A stretch of DNA of 64,000 nucleotides from positions 124,001 through 188,000 of the forward strand of contig NZ_JBHSBH010000015.1 in assembly GCF_042650565.1 (NCBI RefSeq). Direction: 5' to 3'. Made by a program: the position numbers and the translations under genes. Below are positions 39,501 to 46,966 of the stretch, in pieces. Each line of letters starts with the position of its first letter. The first letter of the stretch is position 1. Origin of the DNA: Nocardiopsis_B sediminis (GTDB lineage Bacteria > Actinomycetota > Actinomycetes > Streptosporangiales > Streptosporangiaceae). The notes beneath the pieces are model-generated. The model worked only from the letters and a program-made list of their open reading frames with translations, did no database searches and had not been told where the DNA came from.

Positions 39501-39617
39501 TCAGACTTCCCGGATCGGCGCCAGCAGGTGGCGGTAGGCGGTGGGGTCGTCGGGGCGACGTCCCGATTCGGTGACCACGACGGGCTTGGTCGGGCTCTGC
39601 TGGGTGTGGACGGTCAC
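39501..39617 (-). CDS. Small hypothetical protein (38 residues)
   Basis: A 38-codon frame beginning with GTG at 39617 after AAGGA, upstream of the methylase-like gene on the same strand. It reads HTQQSPTKPVVVTESG and ends AYRHLLAPIREV. An upstream ATG at 39683 lies inside the IS3 element and is not credible. Function unknown. Confidence 0.4.
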   Translation of the reverse strand: MTVHTQQSPTKPVVVTESGRRPDDPTAYRHLLAPIREV

Positions 39618-39689
39618 TGAGCTGTCCTTGGTTTCGTAGAGTCCCTCTGACCTGGGGTTATCCTCAGGTGATTGGAGATTCACCCGACC

Positions 39690-40001
39690 ATGTCAGCACC
39701 ACGCAAGTACCCCGAGGAACTCCGTGAGCGCGCCGTGCGCGAGGCCCGCTCTTCGGGCCGCCCTATCGCCCATGTAGCCCGCGACCTCGGTATCCACCCC
39801 GAAGCCCTGCGCAACTGGATCCGCCAGGCCGAAGCCGACGCCGGCGAGCGCACCGACCGCCTCACCACCCAGGAGAAGGACGAGCTCAAACGGCTCCGCA
39901 AGGAGAACGCCGAACTACGCAGGGCCAACGACATCCTCAAAGCGGCGAGCGCGTTTTTCGCCAAGGAGCTCGACCAGCCCCGGACGAGGCCGACGCGGTG
40001 A
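39690..40001 (+). CDS. IS3-family transposase OrfA
   Basis: A 103-residue DNA-binding subunit: PEELRERAVREARSSGRPIAHVARDLGIHPEALRNWIRQ is the HTH, followed by a leucine-zipper-like coiled coil (LTTQEKDELKRLRKENAELRRANDILKAASAFFAKEL). It overlaps orfB by 4 bases (GTGA), orfB lying in the -1 frame, as usual for programmed frameshifting or coupling in IS3 elements. Confidence 0.92.
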   Translation: MSAPRKYPEELRERAVREARSSGRPIAHVARDLGIHPEALRNWIRQAEADAGERTDRLTTQEKDELKRLRKENAELRRANDILKAASAFFAKELDQPRTRPTR

Positions 40002-40876
40002 TCACCCACCTCCGCGACGACTTCGGGGTCGGGCCCGTCTGCCGGGAACTCGATCTGTCGGAGTCGGCCTACTACGCCCGCCGCAAGCGCCCGCCCTCGG
40101 CCCGCAGCAGGCGCGATACCGAACTGGCAGGGCATATCACCCGGATCCACGGCGCATCGGGTGGCGCCTACGGTGTGCGGCGCGTCCACCACCAGCTTCG
40201 CCGCGAGGGCATCGACGCGGCGCGGTGCACGGTGGAGCGGCTGATGCGCACGGCCGGGATCGAAGGGGTGATCCGCGGGCAGCGCCGCCGCACCACCGTC
40301 CCCGAGTCCTCGGCGGTGCGCCCGCCCGACCTGGTGGAGCGCCGCTTCGCCGCCGATCGCCCCAACCGGCTGTGGGTGGCGGACATGACCTATGTGCGCA
40401 CCTGGTCGGGCTGGGTCTACGTCGCCTTCGTGCTGGACGTGTACTCGCGGATGGTCGTGGGCTGGCAGGCGGCCTCCCACATGCGCACCGAGCTGGTGCT
40501 GGACGCGCTGGAGCAGGCGCTGTGGGCCCGCGGGATACACGGCGGCTCCGGTTTGGTGCACCACTCCGACCGGGGGTCGCAGTACCTGTCGCTGCGCTAC
40601 AGCGAACGGCTGGAGCAGGCCGGGATCGCCCGGTCGGTCGGCTCGGTCGCCGATTCCTACGACAACGCGATGGCCGAGGCGCTCAACGGCACGTTCAAGG
40701 CCGAACTGATCGAGTGCCACGGGCCGCGGGCCACCCGCGAGCAGGTCGAACGCGCGCTCGTGGCCTGGGTGGGCTGGTACAACACCGAGCGCCTGCACTC
40801 GGCGCTGGGATACGCGCCTCCCGCCGAGTATGAGCAGAACCACGCACAGCAGGACACGGCACCCGAAGCCGCCTGA
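39998..40876 (+). CDS. IS3-family transposase OrfB (DDE integrase core)
   Basis: A 292-residue catalytic subunit. N-terminal HTH_21 (YGVRRVHHQLRREG), then the DDE triad: aspartate in WVADMTYV, aspartate in VHHSDRGSQY and glutamate in MAEALNGTFKAELIE, 35 residues apart for the last two. Frame intact, so the element may be active. GTG start within the overlap with orfA. Confidence 0.93.
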   Translation: MITHLRDDFGVGPVCRELDLSESAYYARRKRPPSARSRRDTELAGHITRIHGASGGAYGVRRVHHQLRREGIDAARCTVERLMRTAGIEGVIRGQRRRTTVPESSAVRPPDLVERRFAADRPNRLWVADMTYVRTWSGWVYVAFVLDVYSRMVVGWQAASHMRTELVLDALEQALWARGIHGGSGLVHHSDRGSQYLSLRYSERLEQAGIARSVGSVADSYDNAMAEALNGTFKAELIECHGPRATREQVERALVAWVGWYNTERLHSALGYAPPAEYEQNHAQQDTAPEAA

Positions 40877-40924
40877 AACAAGGAAAACCGACTCTACGAA
40901 ACCCGGTTCAGCTCAGACCGCACG

Positions 40925-41185
40925 GTGGCCGAACTCCTGGAGCGCACCCGGTGGACGGATGTGGCCCGGCACCTGGCGACCGTCCGGGGCGAAGCGGCAC
41001 TCCTGCGCCACACCGGCCGCGAGGGATTCCTGCGGGTCGACCAGTTCCACGCCACCGAACCCCTGGTCCCCGCCCTCCTGAACTACGAGGTGATCCACAA
41101 CCCCCACAGCGACCACGACGCGATCCTCATGCGCATCGACACAGACCTCATCGACCCCGCGCTCGTGCGGGTGGCAACCACCTGA
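40925..41185 (+). CDS. Hypothetical protein, probably 5'-truncated by the IS3 element
   Basis: An 86-residue frame (ELLERTRWTDVARHLATVRGEAALL, PLVPALLNYEVIHNPHSDHDAILMRIDTDLIDPALVRVATT) that I do not recognise. The same frame stays open upstream through RFSSDRT into the IS inverted repeat, and the GTG at 40925 has no ribosome site, so the native start was probably removed. It is followed 24 bp later by a small gene with a very good ribosome site. Confidence 0.5.
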   Translation: MAELLERTRWTDVARHLATVRGEAALLRHTGREGFLRVDQFHATEPLVPALLNYEVIHNPHSDHDAILMRIDTDLIDPALVRVATT

Positions 41186-41209
41186 TTCCGCCAACAAAAG
41201 GAGATCTTC

Positions 41210-41380
41210 ATGCCCGTGTTGTGGGGCGGCCCTCTCGATGGCGCCCAGCGAACCGACATGGAGCTGCTCGCCCATACCGGAGCCGACGGCAAGATCCGCC
41301 TGCCCGGGAAACACGGGGCCGCCTACGAGTACAACGCCGGCACCGACACCTACGCCTACGTTCCTGAACAGGACGGATGA
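41210..41380 (+). CDS. Small hypothetical protein (56 residues)
   Basis: ATG at 41210 behind AAAGGAG, eight bases away, the best ribosome site in this part. The 56-residue product starts MPVLWGGPLDGAQ and ends AYEYNAGTDTYAYVPEQDG, an acidic, aromatic-rich, probably soluble protein. Third codon positions are almost all G/C. Function unknown; likely translated with its upstream neighbour. Confidence 0.6.
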   Translation: MPVLWGGPLDGAQRTDMELLAHTGADGKIRLPGKHGAAYEYNAGTDTYAYVPEQDG

Positions 41381-41443
41381 CCAGGGAAGAGCAGCCCGCA
41401 CGGGCCGAGCCACCCACAGCCCACGAACTCATCGGACCGCAAC

Positions 41444-41668
41444 ATGTACATCCCGCCGGGGTACGACCCCGCCCCGCGACCGGCGCACCGGCCCACCAAT
41501 GCCACTCCGAAGCCCCGGTTGACCGCGTTCCTCTCCGGACTCGCCGTCGCAGCCCCAGACCCGGCAAGGGACAATCCCGCGCTCGATCGCACTGTCGCCC
41601 GACGATCCGAGGCATTCCGGGCGGGACATCGGCACTGCATGCCGCGAAAACTTCACACAAAAGGATAA
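41444..41668 (+). CDS. Possible small protein
   Basis: A 74-residue frame beginning MYIPPGYDPAPRPAHRP with a mild hydrophobic stretch (LTAFLSGLAVAA). Codon use is GC3-biased at its start but weak at its end. A competing overlapping frame from 41377 (ATGA overlap with the previous gene) is less biased. I favour this one with little certainty. Confidence 0.3.
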   Translation: MYIPPGYDPAPRPAHRPTNATPKPRLTAFLSGLAVAAPDPARDNPALDRTVARRSEAFRAGHRHCMPRKLHTKG

Positions 41669-41776
41669 CGAGGAAATAATGACCATTCGACGCGCAATTC
41701 GTCGCGGTGAATTGATCATGAGATCTAACCCGATGACCTGCGAAAAGTAACGTCGATCTCGTTCTGGTGTCTTAAT

Positions 41777-41803
41777 GGGTAAGGCGGCGCATTCGCCTTA
41801 CCC
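41777..41803. promoter_or_regulatory. Hairpin/palindrome before the sigma factor gene
   Basis: GGGTAAGGCG and CGCCTTACCC (10-bp perfect arms, 7-base loop) lie about 105 bp upstream of the preferred sigma factor start, in a locally AT-richer zone (41665-41850). It could be an operator or a terminator of the small-gene run. Confidence 0.45.
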
Positions 41804-41907
41804 TGAACGGTCTGCGGGGTTCACGATCCGTCTCGACTCGCATGACCGTTCTGCCCCACGGCGGAATCCTTCGCCGAACCCCGCAACAGAACGAGGTGTG
41901 TTTGTCC

Positions 41908-42459
41908 GTGTCGGATCACAGCGCTCTACCCCTCACCGACCCCCGCGACACCGCGACGGATCCGGAAGCGGTGGTGTGGGAGTTCCTCGCCACCTCTGAC
42001 CTCCCGGCCGTCGCCGCCTACCTGCGCAAGATCGGCGCGGACTACCACGAGGCGGAGGAATGCGCCCAGCTCGCGCTGACCGCATGCTGGGAGAAGCGGG
42101 CCACCATCCAGCACATGCAGGCCTACCTGCGCGGTGCCGCCCGCAAGATCTACCTGCGGCGGACCCCCAAGACGCAGCAGGTCGAATTGCACGAGGCCGA
42201 CCAGCTCGCCGCCTCCCACGACGCTTCCCCCGACGTCCGCGCCGAGATGCGCGAGCAGATCGACACGGTCCTCGCCGCGATGGAGCAGCTGCCCTACGGC
42301 CAGCGCGACGCCCTCTCGCTGCTCGCCGACGGCCGAACGGTCACCGAGATCGCGCAGCTCACCGGCACCACCGCGGGAGCGGTACGCACCCGCATCTCCC
42401 GCGCCCGCACCCAGCTCAAGATCCTGCTCGCCCCCACCCGCAAGGAGACGTCCCTGTGA
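41908..42459 (+). CDS. RNA polymerase sigma factor, ECF-like (sigma-70 family)
   Basis: About 183 residues. Region 2: VVWEFLATSDLPAVAAYLRKIGADYHEAEECAQLALTACWEKRATI then AYLRGAARKIYLRR. Region 4 HTH: MEQLPYGQRDALSLLADGRTVTEIAQLTGTTAGAVRTRISRARTQLKILL. It should direct RNA polymerase to a small gene set, perhaps on the element itself. The start is uncertain: GTG 41908, TTG 41902 or ATG 41842 are possible. No anti-sigma gene is evident; the next gene overlaps by 4 bp. Confidence 0.75.
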   Translation: MSDHSALPLTDPRDTATDPEAVVWEFLATSDLPAVAAYLRKIGADYHEAEECAQLALTACWEKRATIQHMQAYLRGAARKIYLRRTPKTQQVELHEADQLAASHDASPDVRAEMREQIDTVLAAMEQLPYGQRDALSLLADGRTVTEIAQLTGTTAGAVRTRISRARTQLKILLAPTRKETSL

Positions 42460-42971
42460 CACCCCGACCGCTCACCGATGAAGAACTGGACGAACTGCTC
42501 GGAGACACCGACAAGCTGATGCGCCAGGCATGGGCCGTCGCCTTCTCAACACCCCGCCGACGCCCGCCCCGCCCCGGCGATGCTGCGCTTGGCGCCGCGC
42601 ACGGGATCGACCCCGGTGACACCGGCGGCTACAGCGGCATGGTGCTGCTCCAGGCCATCGACGACCTGCTGGTCGAGGTCACTGCGCACCTCGGCCGCGA
42701 AGGCGAGCTGATCACCGCGAGAGCGCTGGACTACCTGGAAGTCGCCCGCGAAAGCCTGCGGAAACCCGATCTCGACCGCGACAGGGTCCTCGCGCTCGTC
42801 GAGGCGTTCAGCGTCGACGAACGCCGGCTGCGCGCGATGATCGAACTCGACTACGCCGCCTCGACGTGCAGCCACACCCGCGCCTCGTTGGACAAGTTGA
42901 GGACGGCGATCGGCCACCTCTCCCGCCAGTTGCTCGCCCGCACCGGCCACCCCGACGCCGTCCAGCACTGA
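42456..42971 (+). CDS. Hypothetical protein coupled to the sigma factor
   Basis: A 171-residue, mainly helical soluble protein (TDEELDELLGDTDKLMRQAWAVAF; VLLQAIDDLLVEVTAHLGREGELITARALDYLEVARESL; VDERRLRAMIELDYAAS). I do not recognise it. GTG 42456 follows AGGAG eight bases upstream and overlaps the sigma stop (GTGA), so the two proteins are made together; an anti-sigma or partner role is possible but only suggested by this coupling. No membrane segment or zinc anti-sigma motif. Confidence 0.55.
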   Translation: MTPRPLTDEELDELLGDTDKLMRQAWAVAFSTPRRRPPRPGDAALGAAHGIDPGDTGGYSGMVLLQAIDDLLVEVTAHLGREGELITARALDYLEVARESLRKPDLDRDRVLALVEAFSVDERRLRAMIELDYAASTCSHTRASLDKLRTAIGHLSRQLLARTGHPDAVQH

Positions 42972-43032
42972 GCGGCGGGCCCCGGCGCACACGAGCGCCG
43001 GGACGCCCGCCCCACCCCGAAAGGCACGACCC

Positions 43033-43443
43033 GTGAACCTCACGCCCAAACGCCGCTGCGCCGAGGGGTGCCGCTCCCTGGCTCTGGAGCTCGGCACCCC
43101 CACCGGGGCCGACCACCACACCTACACCTGCGCCCGCTGCGCCCACACGGTGTGCGCCATGTGCGGCACCACCCCTGTGGCCTGGGCCGGCTACGTCTGC
43201 GCGTCTTGCTTGACCGCCCCGGCTACCAGCGAAGCCCCTGTCACGGTCGGCGAATTGCGCGCCGCGCTGGCACGGTTGTCCGACGACGCGCCCGTGCTCT
43301 TTCGCATCCCGGGACGCGTCAGCCGGACGTGGGCCGTGGCCGACCCTGCACTGCGGCCCGGTGGCGGAGGCCACGTTCTCCACCTGCGCTCCCCTGGCAC
43401 CATCTCCTCGCCGACCGATCGGAGCGTTCATGGCATCGCATAA
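43033..43443 (+). CDS. Zinc-ribbon-like hypothetical protein
   Basis: A 136-residue protein with cysteine pairs at the N-terminus (RRCAEGCRSL, then YTCARCAHTVCAMCG and YVCASCL), likely binding zinc, and a C-terminal part VTVGELRAALARLSDDAPVLFRIPG that recalls actinobacterial DUF6225-type domains (from memory). GTG start at 43033, AAGGCACGACCC upstream. It overlaps the next gene by 14 bp. Confidence 0.5.
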   Translation: MNLTPKRRCAEGCRSLALELGTPTGADHHTYTCARCAHTVCAMCGTTPVAWAGYVCASCLTAPATSEAPVTVGELRAALARLSDDAPVLFRIPGRVSRTWAVADPALRPGGGGHVLHLRSPGTISSPTDRSVHGIA

Positions 43444-43894
43444 CCCTCCGGCCTCTCGCGATTCCGACGACCAGGACGGCCCCAACCCGCACCAGGTAAG
43501 TGTGCGCCTGGCCGTGATGATGTCGTCCTCGTTGTCGGTCGCCATCATCGCCGGCCTGCTGATGTTGAGCACCGGCGCCCACCCCGGCGTGGCGGCGCTC
43601 ACCGCCCTGGGTGCCTCCCAACGTCCCCCAACCGCCGTGAAGGTCCCTCGACGGAATCCCCTGAACTGCACGGATGACCGTTGGGGCAGGTCACCTCAGA
43701 GCCGTGACTACCTTGACACGGTAGAGGTCACAGGTTCGAATCCTGTATCGCCCACCATGTTCCACCAGTTCAGGGCATGTACCGGAGTGATCCGGCACAT
43801 GCCCTTCGCTGTGTTCGGCCGTCATTCGACCGTGGGACCGACGCCACCGGACGGCCGCATCAGTGCGGCGTTGCCGCGGCGTCGGTCTTCTTGA
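43430..43894 (+). CDS. Small membrane protein whose frame crosses attR
   Basis: ATG 43430 follows GGAG by 6 bases. The first 70 residues contain one or two membrane segments (LAVMMSSSLSVAIIAGLLMLSTG). The frame stays open through the attR repeat (43708-43840) and ends 54 bp inside chromosomal DNA, so the last third of the 154-residue product is encoded by tRNA-derived and host sequence. In the excised circle the end would differ. Function unknown. Confidence 0.45.
   Translation: MASHNPPASRDSDDQDGPNPHQVSVRLAVMMSSSLSVAIIAGLLMLSTGAHPGVAALTALGASQRPPTAVKVPRRNPLNCTDDRWGRSPQSRDYLDTVEVTGSNPVSPTMFHQFRACTGVIRHMPFAVFGRHSTVGPTPPDGRISAALPRRRSS
43708..43840 (+). repeat. Right attachment site (attR), 133-bp direct repeat
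   Basis: Exact copy of 30402-30534: the 3' half of tRNA-Val(GAC) from the anticodon stem to CCA, the hairpin terminator (43772-43805) and 35 bp beyond. It marks the right end of the integrated element; similarity continues for 17 bp with one substitution and an indel. Confidence 0.93.
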
Positions 43895-44675
43895 CGAGGC
43901 GCTTGGTGGAGCGGCGGAAGGCCCAGATGACCACCACCGCGGCCAGAGCCGTGAGGGGGAAGCCGGTCACGGTGTCGGCGATCGCGAGGCCGGTCGTGGA
44001 GTCGGCGAGGTAGAGCCACTCCTGCACGCCGAAGCGGGCGGTGAACATGGCGGCCACCGCGAGTGTGGCCAGGTCGTGGGCGCGCAGGGTGGGGCGGTCG
44101 GTGCGCCAGGGGTGTTCGCCGCCGTGGACGGCGTTCCAGATGGATCCGGTCAGCGGCCGGCGCACCGCCAGCGAGACGATCGCGACCACGGCGCCCGCCA
44201 GGGACGCCCAGATCCCGATCAGGAAGAAGTCGTTGGCCGACCCGGTCCAGGCGGAGATCCCCCCGGCCGCGGCCACGCCGAACACGCCGCCCATCGCGGA
44301 CATGAACTGCTCGCCGCGCCACATCCGCCACGCCGCCAGCGCCAGGGCGGCGGCGATCGAGACCCCGATCGCGACCGGCAGGGCGACGAAGGGCACGGCC
44401 GCCGCGAACCCCACCACCGGAATCGTCGAGTACACCATCCCCATTGGGCCGCCCACGCCGTCGAGCAGCGCCTTCTTCGTGTCCACGGGCGGCTCGGGCG
44501 CGGTGGTCGCGCCGGTGCGGTCGACAAGGTGGGCGGCGGGGCCGGCGGCGATGCGGTCGTCGTCGATCATGGTGCGTCCACCCTCCCGGGGTGCGTGTGC
44601 GGGCGTGCCCGGCAGGCCGGTGCGGATGTGCTCGGTCGTGGTGGCGTTCTCGGTGATCGTGTCGCGCAGGGCCAT
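43860..44675 (-). CDS. DUF3159 family membrane protein
   Basis: A 271-residue integral membrane protein with about five hydrophobic segments and the DUF3159 pattern KKALLDGVGGPMGMVYSTIPVVGFAAAVPFVALPVAIGVSIAAALALAAWRMWRGE near residue 55-105, then LIGIWASLAGAVVAIVSLAVRRPLTGSIWNAVHG. Function unknown. ATG 44675 follows AGAGG. It is the first chromosomal gene right of attR; its stop lies 20 bp from the repeat. Confidence 0.78.
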   Translation of the reverse strand: MALRDTITENATTTEHIRTGLPGTPAHAPREGGRTMIDDDRIAAGPAAHLVDRTGATTAPEPPVDTKKALLDGVGGPMGMVYSTIPVVGFAAAVPFVALPVAIGVSIAAALALAAWRMWRGEQFMSAMGGVFGVAAAGGISAWTGSANDFFLIGIWASLAGAVVAIVSLAVRRPLTGSIWNAVHGGEHPWRTDRPTLRAHDLATLAVAAMFTARFGVQEWLYLADSTTGLAIADTVTGFPLTALAAVVVIWAFRRSTKRLVKKTDAAATPH

Positions 44676-44969
44676 GTCGTCGCCTCTCGTCGGTGGCCGG
44701 CGTCGGTGGCCGGCGAGAACCTGATGCCGGTAATTCCATCGGTCGCCGGGCTCATCCGGCAGTGGGGCCGCGTCACCACCCGGCCGTGACGTTCCTGCGG
44801 GTGCGGGCATGACGCAGTGTCACTGGTGGCCGTGCGGAGCAGGCGCGATACTGGGGCGGACCGCCGTTGGATCATGGAAAGCGCGCACGGACACACGCCC
44901 CGCGCGGACCGGTCTGATCACCCGGCAGCCGGCCTCCGGCCGGTACGGCCGACCCGGGAAGGGGCATGC

Positions 44970-46091
44970 ATGACGTCCGAGCACGCCGAGACCACACCGG
45001 GGGCGCTGCGCTCGCTCAACCTCAACATCGTGCACGCGTCGCTCACCGCTGTGGGGTCACTTCTGGTGGTGATCGACACAGAGGTCTGGTGGCAGGTCGC
45101 CGTCCTGGCCCTGGGCGTGGTGGCGGGGCTGATGGCCGTCTCGCAAGGGGGAGCGCGCCGCTTCTCCCACGTCGTTCTGCCGTGCCTGGTCGTCACCGCG
45201 GCCGTGTGGGTCTTCGGGGTGCTGGCGGCCGACAACCCGTCGGCGTCCTACGGCCTCGCCATCGCGGGCACCGTCACCGTCCACCGGTTTCCGCACCGCC
45301 GGCGGGCCGTGCTCGCCGGGCTGGTCGTCTTCGCCGCCGCGGTGCTCGCGGCGGGGCTGGTGGTGTGGGGCTGGGACGTTGCCGAGGTGCTGATCCGCGT
45401 CGTCGTCTCCGGCTCCGTCGCTTTGACGGCCGTCGTCCTCGCCTCCCTCCACCATGTGGTCTCCGGCCTCACCGATGAGCTGGAGAAGTCGCGGCAGCGC
45501 GAGGCGGAGCTGGCCGTCGCCCGGGAGCGCATCCGGTTCGCCAGCGACCTGCACGACATCCAGGGCCACACCCTGCACGTGGTGAAGCTGAAGATCGCGC
45601 TGGCCGAGAAGCTGCTGCGCAGCGACGTCGGCCGGGTGGAGGAGGAGCTGCGTGAGGTGCGCGACCTGGTCGGCGACACCATCACCCAGACCAAGGAGCT
45701 GGCCTACGCGCAGCGGCGGCTCAACCTGTCGGCGGAGCTGGAGAACGCCAAGAACCTCTTCAGCGCCGCGGGGATCAGCGTGCACGTCGTCCGCGAGTCC
45801 GAGGTCACCGATACCCGGGCGGGCGAGCTGCTCGGCCAGATCCTGCGGGAGACGACCACCAACATCCTGCGGCATGCGGAGGCCGGGCAGGTGCGGATCA
45901 CCCTCTCGGAGTCCGGCATCGCCATCGTCAACGACGGCGCGGGGACGGACGCGCTCCCCCGGCTCAGGGGGCTGTCCACCCTCAGGGAGCGGGTGGCCGG
46001 CGAAGGGGGCGAACTGACGATCGAGCAGCAGAACGGACGGTTCCTGACGGCCGCGACGTTCCCGCGCCTCCGCTCCGGCGCCACCCTCTGA
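44970..46091 (+). CDS. Sensor histidine kinase, NarL/DesK type
   Basis: A 373-residue membrane kinase. Four or so hydrophobic segments in residues 15-165 form the sensor; the HisKA_3 phosphoacceptor is DLHDIQGHTLHVVKLKIALAEKLL with the histidine at about residue 195; the ATPase part has ILRETTTNILRHAEAG and IVNDGAG. DesK-like architecture suggests sensing of membrane state, but the signal is unknown. It is followed by its response regulator after 19 bp. ATG 44970. Confidence 0.87.
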   Translation: MTSEHAETTPGALRSLNLNIVHASLTAVGSLLVVIDTEVWWQVAVLALGVVAGLMAVSQGGARRFSHVVLPCLVVTAAVWVFGVLAADNPSASYGLAIAGTVTVHRFPHRRRAVLAGLVVFAAAVLAAGLVVWGWDVAEVLIRVVVSGSVALTAVVLASLHHVVSGLTDELEKSRQREAELAVARERIRFASDLHDIQGHTLHVVKLKIALAEKLLRSDVGRVEEELREVRDLVGDTITQTKELAYAQRRLNLSAELENAKNLFSAAGISVHVVRESEVTDTRAGELLGQILRETTTNILRHAEAGQVRITLSESGIAIVNDGAGTDALPRLRGLSTLRERVAGEGGELTIEQQNGRFLTAATFPRLRSGATL

Positions 46092-46110
46092 CAACGTGGA
46101 AGGAACCCCG

Positions 46111-46716
46111 ATGACCACCACCGTGGTGCTGGCCGACGACGAGGCGCTGCTCCGCAAGGCGCTGGCCGCGCTGCTCCCCCTCGAAGGGGAGATCACCGTG
46201 CTCGCCGAAGCCGGGGACGGCGCGGAGGCCGCGCAGGCCACGCTGGAGCACCGGCCCGATGTGCTCGTCATCGACCTGGAGATGCCCGGGGTGGACGGGC
46301 TGGGCGCGGTCACCGAGATCCGCAAGGAGCTGCCGGGCCAGGCGATCCTGATGCTGACCCGCCACGCCCGGCCCGGGGTGCTCCGCAAGGCCCTGAAACT
46401 CGGCGTCCAGGGGTTCGTGAGCAAATCGGCGGAGCCGGCGCACATCGCCACGGTCATCGCGAGCCTGCACGCGGGCAGGCGGTGGATCGACCCGGAGGTC
46501 TCCGCGCTCGCCGTGGTCGACGACTGCCCGCTCACCGACCGCGAGATCGACGTGCTGCGCGCGACCCGCGACGGCTACTCGGTCGCCGACATCGCGGGCC
46601 GGCTCCACCTGGCGGAGGGGACGGTGCGCAACTACCTGTCCAACGCGATGCAGAAGACCCAGACGCGGACCCGGCACGAGGCGGCCCGGTACGCGCGCGA
46701 ACACGACTGGCTTTAG
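46111..46716 (+). CDS. Response regulator, NarL/FixJ (DesR-like)
   Basis: A 201-residue regulator: receiver domain with acidic pocket DDE at 9-11, phosphoacceptor Asp55 in IDLEMPGVDG, and a C-terminal LuxR-type HTH (LTDREIDVLRATRDGYSVADIAGRLHLAEGTVRNYLSNAMQKTQTRTRHEA in family order). Partner of the kinase just upstream. ATG 46111 after GGAAGG. Confidence 0.9.
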   Translation: MTTTVVLADDEALLRKALAALLPLEGEITVLAEAGDGAEAAQATLEHRPDVLVIDLEMPGVDGLGAVTEIRKELPGQAILMLTRHARPGVLRKALKLGVQGFVSKSAEPAHIATVIASLHAGRRWIDPEVSALAVVDDCPLTDREIDVLRATRDGYSVADIAGRLHLAEGTVRNYLSNAMQKTQTRTRHEAARYAREHDWL

Positions 46717-46762
46717 GGGCGCGGGGCCGGTGGCGGCCCCACCCGGGAGACTGCACACGGTG

Positions 46763-46811
46763 TTGATTTGATCACTTTTAGCTGCATAGAATCCCGGGGT
46801 AAGCGCTTACC
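46763..46811 (+). promoter_or_regulatory. Promoter with a LacI-type palindrome before the metalloprotease gene
   Basis: TTGATT (46763-46768) and TAGAAT (46787-46792) are spaced by 18 bp like -35/-10 boxes. Directly after it lies the perfect 14-bp palindrome GGTAAGCGCTTACC (46798-46811), with the GCGC centre typical of LacI-family operators, at about the transcription start. Confidence 0.6.
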
Positions 46812-46966
46812 ATCCCCATGGTTCCGCTCCCCCACGCGGAGCCCTTTCCCCCACCACCCCGCCCCCGGTCCGGTTCCCCACCCGGGCCGTCACCGCGCAG
46901 ACACCTCCGCAGGCGCACGCGCGCGCCGCGTGCTCCTCCGGTGTGTGCCGCGGAAGGAGGATCCCC

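Larger units (their letters stand above)
39630..40903 (+). mobile_element. IS3-family insertion sequence
   Basis: About 1274 bp with 14-bp perfect inverted ends GGTTTCGTAGAGTC (39630-39643 and its complement 40890-40903) around orfA and orfB. I see no duplicated target: the outer triplets are CTT on the left and CGG on the right. That points to a later deletion or recombination at one end. The right flank keeps an open frame that reads out of the element. Confidence 0.85.
30402..43840. mobile_element. Integrated element at tRNA-Val(GAC), lacking integrase
   Basis: About 13.3 kb bounded by the 133-bp att repeats. The cargo is typical of actinomycete integrative elements: a Xis-like HTH, replication-relaxation proteins, an XRE regulator, a transglycosylase/NlpC-P60 hydrolase, a methylase-like gene, a sigma factor and small proteins. 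I found no tyrosine or serine integrase, no replication initiator and no FtsK/TraB motor. The remaining gap between the Xis-like gene and attL, where int would normally stand, is only 49 bp. An IS3 copy and a truncated paralogue also speak for decay. It may still be moved by enzymes supplied in trans. Confidence 0.85.

Noticed and set aside
41377..41679. 100-codon frame overlapping the 56-residue gene by ATGA
   Set aside because: Third-position bias is poorer than in the frame from 41444, though the ATGA overlap is tempting; left undecided in favour of the latter.
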